From contig NC_135776.1 in NCBI RefSeq assembly GCF_028453695.1, forward strand, positions 11,850,663-11,914,662: a DNA stretch of 64,000 nt, read 5' to 3'. A program made the translations under genes and the position numbers. The notes beneath the pieces are model-generated. The model saw nothing but the letters and a program-made list of their open reading frames with translations. It had not been told where the DNA came from and ran no database searches. The number at the start of each line of letters is the position of its first letter. The first letter of the stretch is position 1. Shown here piece by piece: positions 55,262-64,000 of this stretch. Origin of the DNA: Augochlora pura (lineage: Eukaryota; Arthropoda; Insecta; Hymenoptera; Halictidae).

Positions 55262-56301
55262 TTAACCCTTTGCACTCGGCTGTTCCCTCTCAGGGGACAT
55301 CGTAATTCTAGCATATCACCCGGCTGTCCCCACTCAGGGGAACTTAAAGTTCATTAGTGATTACGGGGAATTGAGTTATTCCAGCGCAACTTTTTGAGAC
55401 ATGCATGTTTCTCTGAAGTTTCCTTTTGAAATGGCACAAGAAGTCAAATCAAAATATAGTAAAATTACTAAGATATATAGAAGAAATGTCAGCGTGTTTT
55501 GTGCGCGACGAGAGCGAGACGAGAACGTGAGAGGCGTGCTCGCGACGGTCCGAGCACTTGTCAACGCAACTTGAAGAGAGCGATAAGGCGAGTTTGTAGA
55601 AGAAAGGTCGGTATGCGAACATAGTACTCACTGGACATATAGTGAGATTTATAAGTCAAATGAAAAATTTGACCCCACCAAATATGGGTGGTGTGGATCG
55701 TGCGGATCAAAACGCTTCGACGTATTGTTTCCTCCGTAAATCACTGAAACGGTGGAGGAAGTTATATTTTGGGGGTTGGAAATGTGTGTAATTAACTCTT
55801 ATATAATATATCGGATCTCACAACAAACAAATAATGAAACGCCAATGACGCACCACAAGTTCGTCAAGACACTCATTGACCAGTTGAGGGGTGATTTTCA
55901 TGTATCGAGAAGGCGTCCATCCACATCTCTTGAAGACACCAGATCTGGGACATAGAAAACGGGATTGTATAGTTTGTGCCAACAGGAACACACTTGGTGG
56001 CAGGCGTCAAACAAATTATTATTGCCAAACGTGCACTAATATGCCTGCAATGCATATTGGGGAGTGTTTCAAAATTTATCACACTGTACAAAATTATAAA
56101 CAATAAAATATTGATTTTTTTGCGAAAATACATTCCTCGATGTCACCCGATTCACATAAGTCCAATACCATTATAATACGTTGCTTGGTTCCAAAATTAT
56201 ACTAAATCATATGAGGGTTTGTAAATGGACGTTTCCGCCGCAAAATACCGCCGAGTAGCTGCTAGCCAGCGTTCAGAATCGTGCCGAGTGCAAAGAGTTA
56301 A
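55262..56301 (+). mobile_element. piggyBac-like element, internally deleted (1040 bp)
   Basis: It starts TTAACCCTTTGCACTCGG and ends CCGAGTGCAAAGAGTTAA, so inverted ends of ~14 bp lie against TTAA. The left subterminal region has two direct repeats, CTCTCAGGGGACAT and CCACTCAGGGGAACT, each preceded by CGGCTGTCCC-type sequence. Only the C-terminal transposase region remains. Its ends are those of the C-type MITEs, making its family the likely source of their mobility. Confidence 0.9.
55680..56106 (+). pseudogene. piggyBac transposase C-terminal fragment
   Basis: The fragment begins NMGGVDRADQ, the conserved motif that follows the third catalytic Asp region in piggyBac transposases, then RKSLKRWRKLYF. 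A frameshift near 55768 moves to WGLEMCVINSYIIYRISQ, and a second near 55905 moves to HPHLLKTPDLGHRKRDC. The end is a Cys/His cluster (CIVCAN, then CQTCTNMPAMHIGECF and IYH), the zinc-binding domain that recognises the element's ends. The N-terminal and most of the catalytic domain are missing, so no active protein can be made. In the family, the protein excises and inserts DNA at TTAA without footprints. Confidence 0.9.
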
Positions 56302-56662
56302 ATTAGTTATTATTATAGTATTTACGTATATAGAATTAGTTATTAATATAGTATGATAGTATACGAATATATTAACCGCACGACCGGAAATGCCCAAAGA
56401 AGCTGACTAAACTTATCACGTACAACTTATATGTATATCATAATAAATACATAGCGATACTGGAAAATAAAAGAAAAATAGCCGTGTCTATTGACGTCTC
56501 GTACAGCTAATAGTCATAGCGAACACGCTTGTACCGAAAGGATTAAACTTAACATTTACAATTACTTAGAAATAGATAAACACAAATTAGTACATAGAAA
56601 GTGTCATTATGAAAAATCTCAGGATACCATTCAATAATTAAATCAATGATTTATAATAACTT
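56302..56662. other. AT-rich unique DNA
   Basis: No gene is recognised; TAGTTATTATTATAGTAT-type words repeat at 56300-56360. Confidence 0.45.
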
Positions 56663-56912
56663 TAACCCTTTGCCATACTTGAACGAGTCAGACTCGTGAC
56701 AGAGATTTCTTGTAATAAACTATTAGGTATAAATGTTTATCCGTTCCTTTAAGTAGGACTAAAATTTTATCCTCTTGTCATCAATATTTAAACATTCGAG
56801 TTGATGTAAGCACGCGATAAATTTAAAATTCCTTTTTCTTCTAAAAAATTAGTGCAATCGAACAAATTCTAATCATAGTAATTATAAAGAAAATGGTACA
56901 ACAATGGGTTAA
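56663..56912. mobile_element. D-type MITE (250 bp)
   Basis: It starts TTAACCCTTTGCCATACTTG and ends GGTACAACAATGGGTTAA. ACGAGTCAGACTCGTG lies inside the left end. It is in opposite orientation to 21953-22206, to which it is very similar (CTTTAAGTAGGA, ATTTAAACATTCGAGT). Confidence 0.85.
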
Positions 56913-59538
56913 TAATACGTTAATTGGTGAACCATCGTTCGGAGGCAGATTTTCCGCCATTTAGATCGGCGATGCACGAACAGTTTAATCTTTTAATATG
57001 CGCATTCGGAAAACATGGATAGGTGGGCAAGTATAGTCTTGTTTCTAGCCAGTAGCTTAGTCCGACTAAGCTTCATCGATGTCTCGTTCGCTAGGCAGTC
57101 GGTAATCCGGGCTTATGCAGATAAGCGGATCAGCAGAGATTAATTACTCATTCGGTTCTCAGTTGGGACCATTGACTTAAGACTTAAGGATGTCGGTGAA
57201 GGAACGTTTTAAAAACTGACTCCATTACCGTCGCTGATTCGCGGCGGGATAATGCCGGAGCAGCCATTAATACCAGTCGGTAGTGGCGCATAAACGGTGA
57301 CTCTCGGTGTTTAATGGTACAATGCATCCGTACGATGCATCCGTGGCAAAACTCCAGAACGCGACGGTAAGCTTCTTCTTCTTCTTGAGGGTGCAACGTA
57401 GTACCTATGTACGCGCTCTGCGTCTTTTAGATAGAACGGTGCGAGTTGTAGATTCGGGTAAATGACCTTCGGGCTAAGTTAATTGCTGTGGTACGTCTCA
57501 GTTATTTCTGTCCCGGAGATTACTGTTTCAGAACGTTATATGCGAAATGTTTAGAGATTATTATGTTATGGTAATTTGACCACGTATCAGATTTCTGCAT
57601 TTATTTCGTATCGCTAATTTTAATGCGACGAAAGATTTGCATCGTTAAAAAGAAATAGAAGAATTTATTTATCTAATAACGCTTGTTTTCAGAGAAAATG
57701 TTACGTTATTTTTTTTATGTAAAATACTTTTTGTATTAAACTTGTAATTACAGTATGATGATAGTGATATATTTCTCGTACTATACAGAACTATACAGAA
57801 GAAATGAATATGGAAATAAATTATTAATAAATCAACTTAAGCAAAGATGCAGGTTTTGAATCATAAATAAGCTGTCTATTATCTATACTAAACACACAGT
57901 AATTTATGTGAAACTAAATTTTATATTTTTGCAGATATTTAAAGAAAAACGAAGGAAAAAAGTCTCTTGTTACACTTCTAATTGAAAATAATAGAAAATA
58001 AAAATATACGAGTATGATCTACCGTTAAATTTTTGTCTAAATATCATTAAAAGTATAAAAGTTATTGTCAGTCTATAATTATTCGTATCATTGTATCGCG
58101 GATGCCAATGTTACATAATTCATTACTAAAAAGTTCGTTGCCCACAGCAGCTGCGATATTTTCTGAATGACGTTTATACCAATATAATTATTGCAATTTT
58201 GCTAATGACAATAGTGCTGCAAATGTATAAGAAAAGAAATATTATAGAGAAATAGCAAACTAATTACCGTAAGTGATAAATCAAGCAAATAATTGGATAA
58301 GGTTTTGTGAGAACGAAAATTGATGTTACGTGTATTTTTTAGATAATAAATAAGCTATTATTTATTTATACTAAATACACAATAATATTTGGTTTAATTG
58401 TTAATACGCCCGCTCTTTTCTATGGTTTACGTAATTCTATTGTGCCCCCTCCCCCTGTTATGCCTATATTCCTTTATTTATTCAAAAAATATCGGCAAAA
58501 ATATTGATTAATGCCGAAATATTAATGTTCAATTACATCATATTGCATTTTATGTGAGAATTTATATTGAAGAAGCCTCTTTTGTTTGTGTAAACATTGT
58601 TTCGTATAGTAGAAATATAGTCATATATATATTTGTAAGGAAAACGTAGCGGCGCGCCGCGGCGGCTAGATTAGACAAAGACGTCGATACAGTAGGAATC
58701 TCCTCGGACGACGGAATGAAATAGATGAATGGTGATAGAAAAACGTGGGGACAAGAGTACAGTAATTAAAAGTTTAGTTATCAAAGATTATTGGAAAAAC
58801 GATAAAGAGAATTCTGACCAGGGAAAAATCTTAAATGTCGTTTCTCTTATTATAGGTAAATCTATTGTATATTTAAGCGTTGTATTGTACATAGTTTTAG
58901 TAATAATGGAATAAATCTCTTATTATAGAGCAACACGTGGGCGTTTTTTCCTCGAAGTCAACGAAGATATTAACCACTCATTATATATTTTTATATATTA
59001 TATTATTAGATTATTTATATATGTTATAGACATTTTTTCTAATAGTTATAAAGAATTATATGTTTTATTCCTTGTATTAATTATACAAAATAGAATATTT
59101 TGTTTCTTGTATTAGTTATACAAAGTAGAATACTTTATTTGTTTATGTTATTACTTAATTGCGGATGTTTATGCAAAATGCATATGTTTATAGGAAAGAC
59201 ATAAATTTATAGGACCAGGACAAAAATTTGTATCATCGATATAAGGTTGCAAAATTATTATGTAAAATTATTATATAAAATTAGCATGTTTCGCATATTT
59301 TGCATATGTTTCGTACATTGCATACATTTTGTATATATCAGCCTAATTTGAAGACAAAACGCATTCGGAGATTGCTGAGCTTTTTTTATTTTAATTTTAT
59401 TTAAATTGACAAAAACTCGCTCTTCATCCAACTGGTATAGTAATCAGTCACTTAACTGGTACACGATACAGTTTTACGTTTACGTTTTTTTACATATTTT
59501 TTCATCATTCTATAATTTATTAAAAAATTGCGTCAATT
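56913..59538. other. GC-richer patch, then long AT-rich DNA
   Basis: 56930-57480 is GC-richer with a 70-codon minus-strand frame; 57480-59538 is AT-rich with no recognisable gene. A short CpG patch at 58648-58665 reads GGCGCGCCGCGGCGG. Confidence 0.4.
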
Positions 59539-59777
59539 TTATCCCATTGCCCTCGAAGCTATTTTCATTATATTTTAAACATATTTTCTGATCTCCAGTA
59601 TTTCTATTTTATATGATTCATTGAGATTTATGAAATTGAACTTATCAGCAGTATAATACTTGTTATTTGATCAATCTCTAAATACAAAAATGTCTGTTAC
59701 TATTACAATTATTTCGAGAAATAGTATAGCAATTTTTAGTGGCGCTTCAGAATCGCCACTCCAGTGCAAAGGGTTAA
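59539..59777. mobile_element. C-type MITE (239 bp)
   Basis: It starts TTATCCCATTGCCCTCGAAG (worn) and ends CGCCACTCCAGTGCAAAGGGTTAA, with GTGGCGCTTCAGAATCGCC inside the right end. Confidence 0.65.
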
Positions 59778-60598
59778 GCATATACAATTAAATATCCACA
59801 TTAAAGTTGGACGTGTCCAAAAACGTGCCCGAATCCTTGACATAACCTCGCTTTATTTTATCTTTCCCTGGAAACGAAATTTCTTAGAACACATGGCCCG
59901 CATTTTGCAGCGAATAAATAGAAAATCTGAGCGTACGTGGCCGGAATAAAAGAATGTTAAGGGAGTAGGGCGAGGGCACGGTGACTCGGCTTGTAAAAGA
60001 TGCACAATTTGAACCTTTGACTTTTCGAAAAGCTGAGCGCGAGGCTATCGGATGTAGGGTAAGTAAGAGAAACGAGGAAACTCGTACATCGGGCTGGCGA
60101 TTAGAGGGGACTTTAAAAGCTTTGGGCGGTGCAATAAGTCACCGTGCTTGCTGGCGAAAAAATAAAAGAAGTATGCGCCCCTTTTTTGGCCAATAAAGCG
60201 TGGCGCGCGTGACCAGTGTCCCGAGGAACTCGGGTTAGGTATATTTTTACCCCTATCTCGTGATTGCAGCGGCAAGAAACATTTTACAATTTGTCCGCCG
60301 ACAAAAAAGAACGGTTCCTGCTAGGCACGCGATTATCTTAATCCCGAGCGTTTACAGAAAGCAATCAAAGAAAATAGGAATTATACATATCAGCTTTGTA
60401 ATCGAGCAAAATAGGGCGAAGTTAGGTTATTTGGGTCAGCTTAGTTTGGAACTTTGTGATACTATTGATTTTTAGTATAATAGAAGCGAGAGTGGAGAAG
60501 TTGTTTGTCTTCAAAATTGTTGATTTATTCATATTCTGGCTTTAACTGTTAGTGCATATGACTTTTTCGATTTCTTAATATTTAGATACGTTGCTCTT
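59778..60598. other. Unique DNA with GC-richer stretch
   Basis: 59940-60470 has frames of 71, 76 and 71 codons that overlap on both strands; none is recognisable. Confidence 0.4.
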
Positions 60599-60627
60599 GG
60601 GGGGGGGGGGGGGTAGAGGGAGGGTGT
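60599..60627 (+). other. Run of 15 G followed by GGG blocks
   Basis: A 15-G run is followed by TAGAGGGAGGGTG, giving at least four G-tracts that could form a quadruplex. Long G runs are also error-prone in sequencing, so the exact length is uncertain. Confidence 0.7.
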
Positions 60628-60962
60628 CTTTATCTCTACTTCATTTTAACTGCAAATAATCTCTATCAACTAAATATGCGAGAAGAATTATACGCATCTG
60701 CCACGTAAAATGATGAAGAAAAATAAAATGAGAGCTGTTGAACCGTAGTTCAAAAGACTCGTACATTATGAAATTGTACAAAGTATGGCACTCGTAACTT
60801 CACTCATTTCAGACACAACTCGTCGGTACTGTTATGCACTACCCCGAACATTTGTAGAGATAAAGAAAAGAAAGAGAGAGGGAACATTTTGGGTGTCACA
60901 TATCATAGGTTCTTTTCGAGTAACAGAAACAGAATGAGAGTAGGTATCGTAAAATACTGAAT
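60628..60962. other. Unique DNA
   Basis: No gene or repeat is recognised. Confidence 0.45.
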
Positions 60963-61197
60963 TAACCCCTTGCACTACGACTCTTTTCACGTTGCGTTGA
61001 TTAGAACTTATTTGTCCTTAATAGGACTAGATCATTTTTGTTTCTTGTATTGTCTTTATTTAATTTCGTTTCTAGACTTTAATAATAGAAAAATTCAATT
61101 TAATTTCGATTTACGAGAAATTAATAATATTCATATTTAATAAATCTTGTACGAAATCATTATCACGAGCCTGACTCATTATAATGCAAGAGGTTAA
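60963..61197. mobile_element. D-type MITE (235 bp)
   Basis: It starts TTAACCCCTTGCACTACG and ends CATTATAATGCAAGAGGTTAA. GAGCCTGACTCA lies inside the right end. TTAA bounds both sides. Confidence 0.75.
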
Positions 61198-62229
61198 TGG
61201 GACAGATTGTTACAGATTATTTGGGCGGCTTCGAGTGACCTGGGATCATTGCTTAGGTTCCTCAACGTCCTGATGAAAGTTAGAGCGTCAGTGAGTAACA
61301 GGTTAATAAGGAAAGAAAACGATGCCAAAATTGATTTCAAATTGTAATTTAAAATTAATCGTCTCAATGATATTCATAACGTGTTCATATTGATGTTCAT
61401 TGATATTTTATAAATGATGTATTTCAGATAATTTCGCGTACTTCATTTGCTCAATTAACAGTCAATTGAAATACTGGTTATTTGAGGAAATAACATTTAC
61501 TTCTGAATTAAGCATTTTTATAATAACGTTAGGTAAAAGCATCGGATAATAACGATACAAATCGTAGTAAAAGTGCAGTGTCACTGATGTTAATATTTAT
61601 TACATTACTCAACGCCATGAACTTGGTTTAAAGGAGATTCAGAATTAATAGAGCTTTTGAGAAGCTTATTTCATCACCCACGTCATTATTGACACTGTCA
61701 ATGACGGTGATTTAGTGACTGATTTATTTTCGATAAATGTTGCAATGTTGGAATCAAAAGCATTCCTTTAGCGTAGACCGAACACGATTTTTCAAATTTC
61801 GTGGCTCGCCTTTATAGTTAGTTTATAGTTATAGCCTTTATAGTTTATAGCGACATCATCTGAAAGAGAGAGTGAGAGAGAGAGAACGAAATTCGGCGTG
61901 AACGAAGCTATGTCAAAGGACAGTGGCAAGTATGCCGGTGTACATTACTATGAATATATTGTATTGCTAGAATAAAAACGATGACTCAACTTTTTTATTT
62001 ACAATTTTGCATACACAAAATTGTTTTAATGTATTGTTCAAATTCTTCCAATTAAGATGATATTAAGCAGGACATAATTTACACCGTATTTATACGTTGC
62101 ACGTATCATGTGCATTAGATAAATAGATGTCGAAGTTAAAGATATCATACTTTTCAAAATTTCAAAATATGACAATAGTGTACATAAGAACGGTGTTTAA
62201 GTGAATTTGTTTCATCTTTTATTTATTTA
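61198..62229. other. Unique DNA
   Basis: No gene is recognised. 61680-61710 has an imperfect inverted repeat (CATTATTGACA / TGTCAATGACG) and 61865-61885 a GAGA run. Confidence 0.4.
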
Positions 62230-62334
62230 AATTGCCTTATTTCTTAGTTAAAATAAATATCAAATAAATTACTTAAAAGCGTTGGGAGCTGCTGGTAACG
62301 AAATTGAAATAAAATTCGGAGTGCAGAGGGTTAA
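62230..62334. repeat. Right end of a C-type element
   Basis: The sequence ends AAATTCGGAGTGCAGAGGGTTAA, a C-type terminus; the left end was not found. Confidence 0.5.
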
Positions 62335-62370
62335 AGGCAACAATAAATATGCTATATATGTAATTCGCAG

Positions 62371-62540
62371 ACATTCAGAGTGGAGATGTTTCGATTTCGA
62401 GACACTTAGAATAGAGATGCTTCCATTTCAAGACATTTAGAGTAGAAATGCTTTGATTTCAAGACAGTCCAAGTAGACATGCTTCGATTTCGTTACTTTT
62501 AGAGTAGAGATGCTTTGATTTTGAAACATTCAGACTAAAG
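62371..62540. repeat. Tandem repeat, ~31-bp unit, about 5 copies
   Basis: The unit is ACATTTAGAGTAGAGATGC followed by TTTGATTTCAAG, with substitutions between copies. Confidence 0.85.
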
Positions 62541-63413
62541 TTTGACATAACCTTGTGATTTCGATCTATCAATATCATTCTATCTGCAATCGTTTACGAA
62601 ATATTTTCTTGGGCATATATTAACGCAGAAAATTATAACCTTTAATAACAAGTTAAAATTACCTACATACAGAATTAGCAAATCATAAAACAAAATGTTC
62701 AGCCTGAGCGAAATTATCCTACCGACAAAAACGATCCGACTTTATCCTACGACGATAGAAATCTGCTCGCTCCATGTAGCATCACACGGATCGCGTTCTA
62801 CGTTTAAATTCGACCAAGTAGTTCTATCAGATAAGTTGAAATTATGAAAATAGCGGCCTGGAATAATCGTCTTGGGTTGCTCGCAGATAGCCGAGTGCTT
62901 TTAGAAAGCCTGAAATTTTTACGCGCTCGTAAGATACGGTTAGTCGAGGCTGACGGCAGCGTCACGAAATATCGATACAAAATGTAGAATGCTCAGACGC
63001 GTTCCACGGTGGAATTTCTTGCGCGTATCCACTTCCACATAAATGAGCAGCAAGGCGGCTACCTTTTAGACCGTGCGCAAGGTCTGTTTGCCCGCGAGTT
63101 GGAATCGAGCGAGTCGCAAAGAAAACAACGCGTAGTCGCGACAGAGGCACGGATGAAAGGAAAATCCTGTCGAAACGTCAACGTCAGGAAGAATCGTCGA
63201 CGAGAAGCGGTGGAAAAAAAACTCGTATTACGCTTACGTCTGATGTTCTCTTAGAAAAATACGCGCTTTATTTGAATGGAGGAAGAGCGCAGAACAATTC
63301 TTTGGCACGTTTCGCTCTCTGACCCTGTTCTCGACCGAAGTACAACCTTCTAAATTTATGCGAGCAACGATACTTCCTGAGCAGTCCCTCTTTTCCATTG
63401 AATAAAACGCTAA
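62541..63413. other. Unique DNA with a GC-richer patch
   Basis: 62930-63250 is GC-richer; frames of 81 (plus) and 62 codons (minus) overlap and match nothing I know. Confidence 0.4.
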
Positions 63414-63649
63414 TTAACCCCTTGCACTGTAGCAACGACTCAGACTCGTCGCGAATATTTCGTACATAATTTAATAAATATAACTTCCAGTCGTTTCTAT
63501 TAAATTGAAACAAAATTTGAATCTCCTATCATCTTTGGGAATGGAAGATGAAGACAATCGGGAAATAAAATCTCCATCAAGGAGATCATTAAGGACGAAT
63601 TAATATTAATCGATGCAGCTTTTAAAGAGGTCGTAGTGCAAGGGGATAA
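63414..63649. mobile_element. D-type MITE (236 bp)
   Basis: It starts TTAACCCCTTGCACTGTAGC and ends GGTCGTAGTGCAAGGGGATAA, with the right TTAA decayed to ATAA. CGACTCAGACTCGTCG lies inside the left end. Confidence 0.75.
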
Positions 63650-63960
63650 CTCGTTGGGGTATGGTGGAATTATAAATGTTCTATCTTTTTGATGAATGCT
63701 AATGCATGGTGGGATATTTTTAGACTCACCTTATAATATTGCAATAAGCTATATTATAGCTTGTTAGATACTCAGATGTTTACCCGTCTAACTGTTAGTA
63801 TCTCTGGTTGGCGACTCATGCGATGAGGAGTGAATCAATTGTTTTTTGGTACCATCACTTTGTCCGTCATCCGTCCAAAATCCAAGCGAAACCCAAATTA
63901 GTCATCCCGTAGCTAAGGGCTAGTTATCTATCCCTCCACTTTTTTCGGTGTACCATAATA
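63650..63960. other. Unique DNA
   Basis: No gene or repeat is recognised. Confidence 0.45.
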
Positions 63961-64000
63961 TATTGGGTTGGGGAATAAGTTCATAGCGTTTTTATATTTT
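63961..64000. mobile_element. Start of a mariner-type element, cut by the window edge
   Basis: TA is followed by TTGGGTTGGGGAATAAGT, then TCATAGCG, the general form of mariner inverted repeats in bees and related insects (TTGGGTTGGC.AATAAGT). The element would continue beyond the window. Confidence 0.65.

Noticed and set aside
55376..55564. Minus-strand frame inside the piggyBac-like element
   Set aside because: It lies in the noncoding left part and matches no family; the sense coding relic is further right on the plus strand.
1..64000. tRNA, rRNA and CRISPR arrays
   Set aside because: No TTCGANNC arm in a cloverleaf context, no rRNA-like stretch, and none of the tandem repeats has unique spacers of constant size.

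Overview
The window looks like intergenic or intronic DNA from an insect nuclear genome, probably hymenopteran (a bee, wasp or ant). This is an inference from three things: very AT-rich DNA broken by GC-richer islands, the mix of mobile elements (piggyBac-like with TTAA-bounded miniatures, Tc1/mariner, many solo LTRs), and a mariner terminus of the type seen in bees at the right edge. Three runs of exactly 100 N are scaffold gaps. I recognise no host protein-coding exon, rRNA, tRNA or CRISPR array. The only recognisable proteins are three broken transposases: a Tc1-like one at 34.0-35.6 kb, a Tc1-like one on the minus strand at 15.9-17.0 kb, and a piggyBac C-terminus at 55.7-56.1 kb.

Layout. 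1-8.2 kb: unique DNA, TTAA-bounded miniature elements (MITEs), tandem repeats and an inverted pair of ~215-bp repeats. 8.2-14.2 kb: solo LTRs of families A and B. 14.6-17.0 kb: two abutting MITEs, a 33-bp minisatellite and a Tc1 relic with a MITE inside its reading frame. 17.0-18.3 kb: GC-richer unique DNA. 18.3-20.4 kb: one solo LTR (family E) carrying two MITEs and another solo LTR. 21.9-24.2 kb: a MITE carrying a solo LTR (family X) that carries an inverted copy of itself. 24.2-34.0 kb: AT-rich DNA with local duplications and more MITEs. 34.0-35.6 kb: a complete but dead Tc1-like element with double-repeat ends. 36-44.7 kb: tandem repeats and MITE pieces. 44.8-49 kb: a ~183-bp tandem array invaded by solo LTRs A, G (itself carrying B) and E. 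49-53.9 kb: a GC-rich island, B- and E-type elements and a SINE-like repeat broken by a gap. 53.9-56.3 kb: nested MITEs and a 1.04-kb piggyBac-like element. 56.6-64 kb: mostly unique DNA with further MITEs.

The strongest result is structural. At least nine solo LTRs can be bounded, eight of them by 5-bp target duplications (five perfect at family level A, B, E, X; others with one mismatch), and more than fifteen TTAA-bounded elements can be placed. Because LTR family E occurs twice, the copy at 47767-48765 serves as an internal empty-site control for three insertions in the copy at 18283-20395. Family letters (A-K, X) are working names used only here; they do not refer to any database. Superfamily calls rest on family knowledge recalled without a search.
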